64,000 nt of DNA, taken from the NCBI RefSeq assembly GCF_027922045.1, contig NZ_BSEX01000015.1, positions 186,001 through 250,000 on the forward strand, written 5' to 3'. Below, piece by piece: positions 49,100 to 57,529 of the stretch. The notes beneath the pieces were generated by a model. The model searched no databases and had not been told where the DNA came from. It saw only the letters and a program-made list of their open reading frames with translations. How positions within the stretch are numbered: the stretch's first letter is position 1; each line of letters opens with the position of its first letter. The stretch is from Microbacterium terregens (lineage in GTDB: Bacteria; Pseudomonadota; Alphaproteobacteria; Sphingomonadales; Sphingomonadaceae). Both the position numbers and the translations under genes were made by a program.

Positions 49100-51658
49100 C
49101 TGAGCACGACCACGCCGACCGAGATGATCGACGAACAGGCCGGGGGCTCCATCGTCCTTCACGCGCCGATGCAGGGCTGGCGCTGCGCGCTGGCGGAAAT
49201 ACCGGATCCCGTGTTTGCGCAGGGCATGCTGGGCGCGGGCGTGGGAATCGATCCCACCGGCGACACGGTGCACGCTCCTTGTGACGGGACCATCCGCGCC
49301 TTGCAGCCGACCGGCCATGCCGTGACCATCGCGGCGGCCGAAGGCGCCGAGGTGCTGATCCATGTCGGCGTCGATACGGTCGCCCTCGAGGGCCGCGGCT
49401 TCACGCCGCTCGTTGCCGCCGGCGACCGCGTGCGCCGTGGAGACCCGCTGATCCGCTTCGACCTGGACCTGCTGGTCCAGGGGGCGCCATCGGTGATCAC
49501 GCCGGTGCTGCTGCTCGACAGTGATCGATACGCCGTGTCCCCGCTCGGGGAGGCAGAGGGGCCGGTCGCGGTCGGGGATCCGATCTTCGCGCTTGTCCCG
49601 CAGCAAGCCTCCGCCTCAGAAGCGCCGGCTCCCTATGAGGGTGAGGTGGTGGCGCGCGAACTGCAGCTGCCGCTGGCACATGGCATCCATGCACGGCCGG
49701 CAGCCCGCATCCGCGAGACGGCCGTCCGCTTCTCCGCAGAAATCTCGATGATCAAGGGCGAGCGTAGTGCCAATGCGCGCAGCCCCGTCGCGCTGCTGAC
49801 CCTCGGCGCACGACTAGGCGACCTCGTCCGGATCGAAGCGCACGGCGCCGACGCGGAAACGGCGGTGGATGCGATCGCGACGCTGATCGCAAGCGGCATG
49901 GGCGAGGCCGCGGACCCGCAGCAGGCACCGGCGGCGCCGCAGCCGGCGGTGGCCCCTGCCCCGGCGTCGGTCATCTCCAGCGACGGCAGGCTGGCAGGCG
50001 TAACGGCTTCGCCGGGCCTTGCGATCGGCCATGCCCGCACGCTCCACCTCGCCGAGATCGAGATCGATCCCGCGGGCGTCGGCGCCGAGGAGGAGCAGGC
50101 ACGGCTCGACCAGGCGCTGCGCACGCTCGGGCGGCGGCTGGAGGGCGAGACGGCCACCGCCTCCGGCGCACGACGGTCTATCCTGGCCGCGCACCGCGCC
50201 ATGCTGGAGGACGAGGGCCTCCGCGAGGCCGCAGCCGCTGCGATCGCGGCGGGCGCCAGCGCCGGCCAGGCATGGCGCACGGCGATCCGGCCGCAGGCGG
50301 AAGCGCTGCGCGCCACGGGCGATGCCCATCTGGCGGAGCGCGCGGACGACATGCGCGACCTGGAGCGGCGCATCGTTTCGCTGCTGGTGGGCGTCGAGGA
50401 CGCGCCGATCGCCTTCCCGCCCGACACGATCCTGCTGGCCGAGGATCTGCTGCCGTCCCAGCTGATGGCGCTCGACCCGGCGAATGTTGTCGGCTTCTGC
50501 GTCGAGAAGGGCGGCCCGACCTCCCACGTCGCCATCCTGGCGGCGAGCATGGGATTGCCTGCGCTGGTCGCGATGGGCCCGGCGCTGCACGAAATTGCGG
50601 AGGGATCGATGCTGATCCTGGACGCCGATGCGGCCTCGCTCCAGATCGGACCGGACGCTGAAACGCTGGCGAAGGCGCACGCGCTGGTGGCCGAGCGGCG
50701 TGCGCGCCGCCTGGAGGCGCAGGCGAACGCCGCCGCACCCTGCCACATGGCGGGCGGTGAGCGCATCGAGGTGTTCGCCAATCTTGGCTCGCGCGCCGAC
50801 GCCGAAGTAGCGGTCGCGAACGGTGCCGAGGGCTGTGGCCTGCTGCGGACCGAATTCCTGTTCCTCGAGCGCGAGACCGCGCCCTCGCTCGCCGAGCAGA
50901 CGGCAGAATATCAGGCGATCGCCGACGCGCTGGGTGGCCGCTCGCTGATCGTGCGATTGCTCGACATCGGCGGCGACAAGCCTGCGCCCTATCTGCCGAT
51001 CCCGGCAGAGGAGAACCCGGCGCTGGGCCTGCGCGGCATCCGCGTCGGCTTTGCCCATCCGCAGCTGCTGGAAGACCAGATCCGCGCGATCCTGCGCGTG
51101 CAGCCGATCGGCCAGTGCCGGATCATGGTGCCGATGATCGCGTCTATCGACGAGCTGCGCCGGGTGCGCGAGGTTGTCGACCGGGTGCGCGCCGAACTGG
51201 GCATCGCCGAACCGGTCAGCGTCGGCGTGATGATCGAAACTCCGGCCGCCGCGGTCACCGCCGACCTGCTCGCGCGGGAGGCGGATTTCCTGTCGGTCGG
51301 CACCAACGACCTTACCCAATACGCGCTGGCGATGGATCGCGGGAACCCGGCGGTCGCAGGCGCGATCGACGGCCTACATCCTGCCGTGCTGCGCATGATC
51401 GCCGAGACCTGCCGCGGGGCCGCACGCCATGACCGCTGGACGGGCGTATGCGGCGGCCTTGCCTCCGACCTGCTCGCCGTGCCGATCCTGGTAGGGTTGG
51501 GCGTCACCGAACTGTCCGCCACCGCGGCGCTGGTGCCCGAGATCAAGGCGCTGGTCGCCAGCCTGTCCATGGACGCCTGCCGCGCCCATGCCGCCGCCGC
51601 GCTCCAGTGCGGATCGGCGGCCGAAGTCCGCATCCTCGCCCGGGAGTTCCGCGCATGA
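49100..51658 (+). CDS. PTS multiphosphoryl transfer protein, EIIA(Glc)-HPr-EI fusion
   Basis: One 852-residue polypeptide carries three PTS modules. EIIA of the Glc type (about residues 15-150) has His73 in 'TGHAV' and the phospho-His88 in 'VLIHVGVDTV'. HPr (about 182-270) has phospho-His197 in 'AHGIHARPAA'. Enzyme I (about 300-850) has phospho-His476 in 'EKGGPTSHVAILA' and the PEP site 'LLRTEFLFLE'. It passes phosphate from PEP to NagE. The likely start is CTG at 49100, five bases after GGAGG; TTG 49088 lacks a ribosome-binding site, and ATG 49124 would cut into the EIIA N-terminus. Its stop overlaps the nagE start (ATGA). Confidence 0.94.
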   Translation: MSTTTPTEMIDEQAGGSIVLHAPMQGWRCALAEIPDPVFAQGMLGAGVGIDPTGDTVHAPCDGTIRALQPTGHAVTIAAAEGAEVLIHVGVDTVALEGRGFTPLVAAGDRVRRGDPLIRFDLDLLVQGAPSVITPVLLLDSDRYAVSPLGEAEGPVAVGDPIFALVPQQASASEAPAPYEGEVVARELQLPLAHGIHARPAARIRETAVRFSAEISMIKGERSANARSPVALLTLGARLGDLVRIEAHGADAETAVDAIATLIASGMGEAADPQQAPAAPQPAVAPAPASVISSDGRLAGVTASPGLAIGHARTLHLAEIEIDPAGVGAEEEQARLDQALRTLGRRLEGETATASGARRSILAAHRAMLEDEGLREAAAAAIAAGASAGQAWRTAIRPQAEALRATGDAHLAERADDMRDLERRIVSLLVGVEDAPIAFPPDTILLAEDLLPSQLMALDPANVVGFCVEKGGPTSHVAILAASMGLPALVAMGPALHEIAEGSMLILDADAASLQIGPDAETLAKAHALVAERRARRLEAQANAAAPCHMAGGERIEVFANLGSRADAEVAVANGAEGCGLLRTEFLFLERETAPSLAEQTAEYQAIADALGGRSLIVRLLDIGGDKPAPYLPIPAEENPALGLRGIRVGFAHPQLLEDQIRAILRVQPIGQCRIMVPMIASIDELRRVREVVDRVRAELGIAEPVSVGVMIETPAAAVTADLLAREADFLSVGTNDLTQYALAMDRGNPAVAGAIDGLHPAVLRMIAETCRGAARHDRWTGVCGGLASDLLAVPILVGLGVTELSATAALVPEIKALVASLSMDACRAHAAAALQCGSAAEVRILAREFRA

Positions 51659-53367
51659 AGTCGATCCTGGAAGCGCTGCAGCCGCTCGGCCGCGCGCTGA
51701 TGCTGCCGATCGCGGTGCTGCCGGTGGCGGGGCTGCTGCTCCGCTTGGGGCAGCCCGACCTGCTCGACATCGCGTTCCTGAGCGCGGCCGGCGATGCGCT
51801 GTTCTCGCACCTGGGCCTGCTGTTCGCGATCGGGGTCGCCACCGGCTATGCCCGGGACGGCAATGGCGCGGCGTGCCTTGCTGGCATCGTCTGCTTCCTG
51901 GTGGCGACCGAGGCGGCCAAGGTGCTGCTGATCGTGCCGGGCGACGCGACCCAGGGCATGGACGCGGCCACCGCGGAGATCGCGAGCGCGGCCTGGAAGG
52001 CGAAGGCGATCGCGCGGCTCGACGTGCCGATCGGGATTCTCTCCGGCCTCGTCGGCGGGATCTTTTACAATCGGTTTTCGGGCATCAAGCTGCCTGAGTA
52101 TCTCGCCTTCTTCGGCGGTCGGCGTTTCGTGCCGATCGTGAGCGGCGTCGCTGGCCTCGCGCTGGCGGTGATCGTCGGCACGAGCTTCCAGGCGCTGAGC
52201 AGCGGCATCGACGCCATGGGCCATGGCATCGCCAATGCGGGTGGTGTCGGCCTGTTCCTCTTTGGCCTGTTCAACCGGTTGCTGCTGGTCACCGGCCTGC
52301 ACCACATCCTGAACAACGTCTTCTGGTTCGTGCAGGGCGATTTCAACGGCGCCAACGGCGACCTGCGGCGCTTCTTTGCAGGGGATCCCACCGCGGGCAG
52401 CTTCATGGCTGGCTTCTTCCCGGTCATGATGTTCGGCCTGCCGGCGGCGTGCCTCGCCATGTACCGCACGGCGCTGCCGGAGCGGCGCAAGGCCGTGGGC
52501 GGCATGTTGTTCAGCCTGGCGCTCACCTCGATGCTGACCGGCGTGACCGAACCGATCGAGTTCAGCTTCATGTTCCTGGCACCCGTGCTCTATGCGGTGC
52601 ACGCGGTGCTGACCGGCCTGTCGATGGCGCTGATGGACGTGCTGGGCGTGAAGCTGGGCTTCGGCTTTTCGGCGGGGTTCTTCGACTATGCGCTGAACTA
52701 CGGCAAATCGACCCGGCCGCTGATGCTGATCCCGGTGGGGCTCGTCTATTCCGCGCTCTACTATGGCATCTTCAGCTTCGTGATCCGCCGGTTCGACCTG
52801 AAGACGCCGGGCCGGGAGCCGGAGGTGCCGGGCGCCACGGCGGTAGCGCCGGTCGCCGCAGGCGGACGGGGTGCCGCCTTTGCGGAGGCGCTGGGCGGTG
52901 CCGCCAATCTCCGCGAGGTCGGCGCCTGCACCACGCGGCTGCGGCTGATCGTCGTGGATCAGGCGAAGGTGGACGAGCCTACGCTGAAGGCGCTGGGCGC
53001 GCGCGGTGTGATCCGGCCGTCCGATAAGGCGGTGCAGGTGGTGCTTGGGCCGATCGCGGACGTTGTCGCGGTCGAGATCCGCGACGCGCTGGCGATGCCG
53101 ATCGCGCTTGCGCCCACCGAGGCGGCAGTCGCCGAGGCCGGCGACGCGCGGCTGGCGCCGGCGCTGGTCGCCGCGCTGGGCGGCGCGGAGAACGTCTGCG
53201 CGGTCAGTGTGCACGGCAACCGTATCCGCGTGGAGCTGGCCGAGAGCGGCGGCGCGGAGCAGGCGGCGCTGGCAGCGCTTGGCGTGCGCGCGGTCGCGCT
53301 GCCGGCGGAAGGCGTCGCGCACCTGGTGGTTGCGCCGGGCAAGCTGGACGTGCTGCTCGCGCGCTGA
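51655..53367 (+). CDS. nagE: PTS N-acetylglucosamine transporter EIICB with duplicated EIIB
   Basis: The 570-residue permease imports and phosphorylates GlcNAc. The EIIC membrane domain spans about residues 1-380 ('LQPLGRALMLPIAVLPVAGLL', 'GLHHILNNVFWF', 'GVTEPIEFSFMFLAPVLY'). An EIIB domain at about 405-480 carries phospho-Cys425 in 'VGACTTRLRL'. A second EIIB-like copy at about 500-570 aligns without gaps at an offset of 95 residues, but position 520 is His instead of Cys ('VSVHGNRIRV'). No EIIA is attached; it is supplied by the upstream fusion. A good terminator follows. Confidence 0.94.
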   Translation: MKSILEALQPLGRALMLPIAVLPVAGLLLRLGQPDLLDIAFLSAAGDALFSHLGLLFAIGVATGYARDGNGAACLAGIVCFLVATEAAKVLLIVPGDATQGMDAATAEIASAAWKAKAIARLDVPIGILSGLVGGIFYNRFSGIKLPEYLAFFGGRRFVPIVSGVAGLALAVIVGTSFQALSSGIDAMGHGIANAGGVGLFLFGLFNRLLLVTGLHHILNNVFWFVQGDFNGANGDLRRFFAGDPTAGSFMAGFFPVMMFGLPAACLAMYRTALPERRKAVGGMLFSLALTSMLTGVTEPIEFSFMFLAPVLYAVHAVLTGLSMALMDVLGVKLGFGFSAGFFDYALNYGKSTRPLMLIPVGLVYSALYYGIFSFVIRRFDLKTPGREPEVPGATAVAPVAAGGRGAAFAEALGGAANLREVGACTTRLRLIVVDQAKVDEPTLKALGARGVIRPSDKAVQVVLGPIADVVAVEIRDALAMPIALAPTEAAVAEAGDARLAPALVAALGGAENVCAVSVHGNRIRVELAESGGAEQAALAALGVRAVALPAEGVAHLVVAPGKLDVLLAR

Positions 53368-53386
53368 GGTTCGACGAACCGTCTAA

Positions 53387-53420
53387 GGGGCGGCGCCGCG
53401 ATCACGGGGCCGCCCCTTTT
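53387..53420 (+). terminator. Rho-independent terminator after nagE
   Basis: GGGGCGGC at 53387-53394 pairs with GCCGCCCC at 53409-53416, followed by TTTT at 53417-53420. It lies 20 bases past the nagE stop and closes the nag-PTS operon. Confidence 0.88.
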
Positions 53421-53458
53421 GTAGCCGTCGAAGATCGGGTGCCGATCCGCCCCCTCCG

Positions 53459-53483
53459 TGCTCCTGCGAAGGCAGGAGCCCAG
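53459..53483. repeat. Second-type palindromic repeat
   Basis: TGCTCCTGCGAAGGCAGGAG forms a short palindrome (CTCCTGC/GCAGGAG, loop GAAG-like) followed by CCCAGGGG. The shared CCCAGG flank with the REP-like copies suggests a related intergenic repeat family. Confidence 0.5.
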
Positions 53484-53549
53484 GGGTTTCAGACGCACCA
53501 GCTGTAACTGCGCTTGTGCGCGTCCTGCGTGGATCGCTGAGGCTATCCC

Positions 53550-53577
53550 AACTGGGCCCCGGCCTCCGCCGGGGCAC
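53550..53577 (+). repeat. REP-like palindromic repeat, copy 4
   Basis: The core CCCCGGCCTCCGCCGGGG is preceded by AACTGGG. It lies between the nagE terminator and the 3' end of the convergent GH2 gene. Confidence 0.8.
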
Positions 53578-53603
53578 GTGGAAGGGAAGCGCGCGATCGT
53601 CGC

Positions 53604-56504
53604 TTAGCGGGTGGTGACCGTAACCTTGCCCAGGATACCCGAGGGGGTGTTCGCGGGAGCGGAGACCAGCAGGGCGACGCGGCGTGGGCCGGTGCCGGCG
53701 GGGATGTCCGCCACCAGCGGGCCGGGCGCGGCACTTGCCTTGGCCGCGAGCTTCTGGCCGTCGAGCCAGAGCTCGGCGGTGCCGCCGATGCTGTCGAAGC
53801 GGATCGTGCCGCCCTGTGCCCCCACCCGCTTCCACGGGCGGAAGGCGGCGCGATAGACGCGCCAGCCGGCGCTCGCCTCAGGTCGCGTGGGCGTCCCGCT
53901 GCGCACGAACGCCCAGCTGTTGTTGTCGCCGTCCGGCGGTGCGATCGACGGGTCGGGTCGCTCGGCCATGGCCGGCGAGCGCCGCCACTCGCCGATCGTC
54001 ATCGTCGGCGGGGTGACCGGCACTTGCGGCGGGGCCCGGGTTGCGAGCCGGCTGATCGTCAGGCGCGCCGGCTTGAGCCCGTCCGCGGTGGCGCGAAGGG
54101 TGACGCTGCCCTTCCCCGGCGCTGCGCGTACGATCAGCTGCGCGAGGCCGTTGAACAGCGAGCGGCGGTCGCCCTGCTCCGGCTCGTGGCTGTTCGGATC
54201 GCCGTTGCCGACACCGATGATCTCGGCACCCTCCACGGTGAACTGCGCCATTTGGTTGACGGTCGGCACGTGGCGGCCACGCGCATCGATCGCATCGACG
54301 GTGATCGGCTGCACATCCTCGCCATCCCCCGCCATGACCGTGCGCGCGGGCGTGAGCCGCAGGGCGACGGGTGCGCCGGCGGTCTCGTGGACGGCGGTCG
54401 CCACCACCTTGCCGCCGCGCATCGCCAGCGCCTCGATCCGGCCGGGCTGGTACGGGACCTGCCATTCGTTGCCCATGATGCGGTCCACCTTCTGCACGCC
54501 CAGGTCGCGGCCGTTCAGGCGCAAGAGCAATGTCTCGGCGTTGCTGCTGACGAAGACGGGAATGGTCTGGCCCTCCCTGCCCGGCCAGGTCCAGTGAGGC
54601 GCGATGCCGACCACGGCCTCGCCGTCGATCCAGTGGGCGCGGTGGATATCGAACGCGGTCTTCGGAAAGCCGCACAGATCGAGGATGCCGAAGAAGCTGG
54701 CGATGGTCGGCCAGTCATAGGGCGTCGGCTCGCCATGATAGTCGAAGCCGGTCCAGACGAACCCGCCTGCCACGAACGGGCGCTTGGCGATCTCCCGCCA
54801 GGTATCGCGGTGGGTCCCTCCCCAGCTCGCAGCCTCCTTGTCATAGGAGGTGATGACGTGGCCGGCGGGAATGCTTTCATACGCGCCGCGCGTCTCGAAC
54901 GCGCTGGTGTCTTCGGAGCTGGTGATGGGCTTGGTGGGGTTCAGCTGGTGGAAGCGGTCATAGTCCGCCTGGTAATAGTTGAAGCCCATCACATCGACGA
55001 CGGTCGAGACGTTGATCGGATCGTAGAAGGAGCCGTTCATCGCGGCGGTCACGGGCCGGGCGCCGTCGAGGCGATGGACGGTCGCGGCCATGCGGCGCAC
55101 CATTTCCACGCCCGCTTCCGTGCCCTGCATCGGTTCCTCGTTGAAGACCGACCACAGGATCACGCTCGGATGGTTGCGGTCCCGCCGCACCAGCCACTCG
55201 AGCTGCTCCATATAGTCGGGCGCCGGGTTGAAGTGCCGGTTTTCGTCCATGACGAGGAAGCCCATGCGGTCGCACAGGTCGAGCAGCTCGGCGTTGGGAG
55301 CATTGTGGGTGCAGCGGATGGCGTTGCAGCCCATCGCCTTCAGCCGTTCGAGGCGCCAGGCGATCAGCGCATCGGGCACGGCCACGCCGACGCCGGCATG
55401 GTCCTGGTGCAGGCAGACGCCCTTCAGCTTGACCGGCTGGTCGTTGAGGAAGAAGCCGCGGTCGGCATCGAAGCGGATGGTGCGAAAGCCCACCGGCGTG
55501 CGGCGCTCGTCCACCGGAGCACCGTCGCGCAGCACGCGCGTGACGACGGTGTAGAGCGTCGGCGTCTCGACCGACCAAAGTTGGGGGTTGCCCGCGTGGA
55601 GCTTCAGCATGGCTTCGGCTCGCTGGAGCACCGGCACGCTTGCGTCGGTGCGGCCGCTGGCGACGGTGTTGCCGTCCGGGTCGAGCAGCAGCGCCTCGAC
55701 GGTGACGATCGCCGGATCGCGCCCGGTGTTGGCGAGGGTGGCGGTGACGGGCACCTGCCAGCGGCCGTCCTCTCCCTTGCGCGGATCGCAGCGGACGCCG
55801 TCGGTGACGATCGCGACCGGTGCGCGGCGCACCAGCCAGGCGTGGCGATAGAGGCCCGCACCCTCGTACCACCAACCTTCCATCGCGTTCGCATCGACGC
55901 GGATCGCGATGACGTTGGTCTCGTCGCCGAAGCGGGCGAAGGGCGTCAGGTCGATGTGAACGCTGTTGTAGCCCGACCAGTTGTGCGCGACCGTGCTGCC
56001 GTTGACCCAGATGGTGGCGTTGGTGGCGATGCCGTCGAAGTGCAGCTCGATGGTCTTGCCGCGGTCGGCGGGGTCGAGCTGTAGCGTGCGGCGGTACCAG
56101 GCGATGCCGCGCGGGCGGTAGCCCTGCGACACGTTGGTGGTCTCCAGGAACGGCTGGGCAGCCGCCCAGTCGTGCGGCAGCCGCACCGCCTTCCAATCGG
56201 AATCGTCGAAGGTCATGCCGGCGGCGCCGAGCGCGTTGCCGGCCTTCACGCTCAGGTAGGTGGCGTTGTGGGTGTCCGGCATCGGCGGGACCACATCGCC
56301 CTCCTGAAAGCGCCAGCCGCGTTCGAGCAAGGTGCGTGACGGATCCTGCACCAGCAGCGGCTGCGGCAGCGTGCGGGCGGGCTGCGGCATCGGGAAGCCG
56401 TCGTGGCCGAGCCGCTTGGCGGGCGCCGCCAAGGCGCGCTGCGGATGAGTGGCGATCAGGGCACCGAGCCCTGCGCCCCCCGCCAGAAGCTGGCGTCGGT
56501 GCAT
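53604..56504 (-). CDS. GH2 beta-galactosidase/related (GalB-type), Tat-exported
   Basis: The 966-residue GH2 enzyme has the N-terminal sugar-binding domain ('IAWYRRTLQLDPADRG'), a barrel with acid/base E456 in 'WSVFNEEPMQG' and probable nucleophile E531 in 'ITSSEDTSAFETRG', then extra beta domains (DUF4982-like and Ig-like) absent from LacZ. The N-terminus MHRRQLLAGGAG has a twin-Arg pattern, so folded export by Tat is likely. ATG 56504 follows CGGAGG. Beta-galactosidase is the usual activity of this subgroup, but beta-glucuronidase or other GH2 activities are possible. It lies 58 bases downstream of the GntR gene and may be co-transcribed. Confidence 0.88.
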   Translation of the reverse strand: MHRRQLLAGGAGLGALIATHPQRALAAPAKRLGHDGFPMPQPARTLPQPLLVQDPSRTLLERGWRFQEGDVVPPMPDTHNATYLSVKAGNALGAAGMTFDDSDWKAVRLPHDWAAAQPFLETTNVSQGYRPRGIAWYRRTLQLDPADRGKTIELHFDGIATNATIWVNGSTVAHNWSGYNSVHIDLTPFARFGDETNVIAIRVDANAMEGWWYEGAGLYRHAWLVRRAPVAIVTDGVRCDPRKGEDGRWQVPVTATLANTGRDPAIVTVEALLLDPDGNTVASGRTDASVPVLQRAEAMLKLHAGNPQLWSVETPTLYTVVTRVLRDGAPVDERRTPVGFRTIRFDADRGFFLNDQPVKLKGVCLHQDHAGVGVAVPDALIAWRLERLKAMGCNAIRCTHNAPNAELLDLCDRMGFLVMDENRHFNPAPDYMEQLEWLVRRDRNHPSVILWSVFNEEPMQGTEAGVEMVRRMAATVHRLDGARPVTAAMNGSFYDPINVSTVVDVMGFNYYQADYDRFHQLNPTKPITSSEDTSAFETRGAYESIPAGHVITSYDKEAASWGGTHRDTWREIAKRPFVAGGFVWTGFDYHGEPTPYDWPTIASFFGILDLCGFPKTAFDIHRAHWIDGEAVVGIAPHWTWPGREGQTIPVFVSSNAETLLLRLNGRDLGVQKVDRIMGNEWQVPYQPGRIEALAMRGGKVVATAVHETAGAPVALRLTPARTVMAGDGEDVQPITVDAIDARGRHVPTVNQMAQFTVEGAEIIGVGNGDPNSHEPEQGDRRSLFNGLAQLIVRAAPGKGSVTLRATADGLKPARLTISRLATRAPPQVPVTPPTMTIGEWRRSPAMAERPDPSIAPPDGDNNSWAFVRSGTPTRPEASAGWRVYRAAFRPWKRVGAQGGTIRFDSIGGTAELWLDGQKLAAKASAAPGPLVADIPAGTGPRRVALLVSAPANTPSGILGKVTVTTR

Positions 56505-56562
56505 GCAAAATCCTCCGGGTGGCGGCGCGAGGGCCGCACGGGTCACGAACGGCGGACGACCC

Positions 56563-57300
56563 TCAAAGGTCGCTTAGCTCCGCCACGAAATCATAGGCGT
56601 CGCCGCGATAGTAGGAACGGGTGAATTCCGCCGCGCGACCGTCGCGCAGGAAGCCGTGGCGCTCGATGAGCAGCCCTGGCGCACCGGCGTCGACCTCCAG
56701 CATCCGCGCCTGCTCCGCGCCGAAGGGGACGGCACGCAGCCGCTGAAGCGCGCGCACGGGCCGGTTGCCGGCGGCGTCCAGCGCCGCATACAGGGAGTCG
56801 CCCACCGCCTCGACCGAGGGCAGGCAGTATCCCGCGATAGTGGAATATTCCAACGCCATCGGCACCTCGTCTGCGAAGCGCAGGCGGTTGAAGCGCAGGA
56901 CCGGCGCGCCGGGCGAGAGGCCGAGCGCCATCGCCTCCTCTGGATTGACGATGCCGGCGGCGCGCGAGATCCAGCTGCTGCTGGCGGTGCGGCCGCGCGC
57001 GGCCATGTCTTCGGAAAAGGACGAAAGCTTGGAGAAGCTCTTTTCCACGCGACCGGCGACGAAGGTGCCGGCGCCGCGCCGGCGCGTGAGCAGCCCTTCT
57101 TCGACCAGCCCCTCGATCGCCTTGCGGACGGTGATGCGGGAAACGCTGTATTCGGTCGCGAGGTCGCGCTCCGGCGGGATCGCATCGCCCTGGGCGAGCA
57201 GTTGCTTGCTGATGCCGTCCCGGATCAATTGTTGAAGTTGCAGGTACAGCGGCGACGGATTGTCGTCCCGAAACCGTCCCACCTGATCCGAAAAGGCCAT
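56563..57300 (-). CDS. GntR/HutC-family regulator (NagR-like)
   Basis: The 245-residue repressor has an N-terminal winged helix ('PLYLQLQQLIRDGISKQLL', 'PPERDLATEYSVSRITVRKAIEGLVEEGLL') given here in part, and a C-terminal UTRA ligand domain ('LRFNRLRFADEVPMALEYST', 'SYYRGDAYDFVAEL'). NagR/DasR members of this family bind GlcN-6-P or GlcNAc-6-P and control GlcNAc genes. It is divergent from the GH20 hexosaminidase gene and close to the nag operon, so it is the likely regulator of the locus. GGGGGAG precedes the ATG. Confidence 0.92.
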   Translation of the reverse strand: MAFSDQVGRFRDDNPSPLYLQLQQLIRDGISKQLLAQGDAIPPERDLATEYSVSRITVRKAIEGLVEEGLLTRRRGAGTFVAGRVEKSFSKLSSFSEDMAARGRTASSSWISRAAGIVNPEEAMALGLSPGAPVLRFNRLRFADEVPMALEYSTIAGYCLPSVEAVGDSLYAALDAAGNRPVRALQRLRAVPFGAEQARMLEVDAGAPGLLIERHGFLRDGRAAEFTRSYYRGDAYDFVAELSDL

Positions 57301-57434
57301 TCTTACACTCCCCCCAGCGGCACCCGTTCGCGCCGCGCCGGCGAAGAGCTATCGTAAGCGGAAGCGGGGAGCAACCGGCCCGGTCCTGCAATGGTATTGC
57401 CGGCACGGGTCCCCCGCATCGACGGCATCCTGCT

Positions 57435-57449
57435 GTGCTGGAACAGCAC
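57435..57449. promoter_or_regulatory. Perfect dyad in the regulator-hexosaminidase intergenic region
   Basis: GTGCTG-GAA-CAGCAC is a 6-3-6 perfect inverted repeat located just upstream of the TTGCGC/TTACAC promoter-like pair. It is a candidate operator separate from the GTTACA-type sites. Confidence 0.4.
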
Positions 57450-57451
57450 TG

Positions 57452-57488
57452 TTGCGCCGTAGGACTTATATTGGTTACACAGTTACAA
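57452..57488 (+). promoter_or_regulatory. Hexosaminidase promoter with candidate operator C
   Basis: TTGCGC at 57452-57457 and TTACAC at 57475-57480 are spaced by 17 bases. The sequence TTGGTTACACAGTTACAA (57471-57488) holds GTTACA-CA-GTTACA, the same half-site type as sites A and B. The leader to ATG 57530 carries GGGGGAG. Confidence 0.5.
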
Positions 57489-57529
57489 GACCAGGGCGCG
57501 GAACGTCCGATCTAACGGGGGAGAATACA

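Noticed and set aside
57303..57310. TTACACTC next to the GntR start as a further operator site
   Set aside because: It matches part of site A but is mostly the complement of the gene's own ribosome-binding site, so the match may be accidental.
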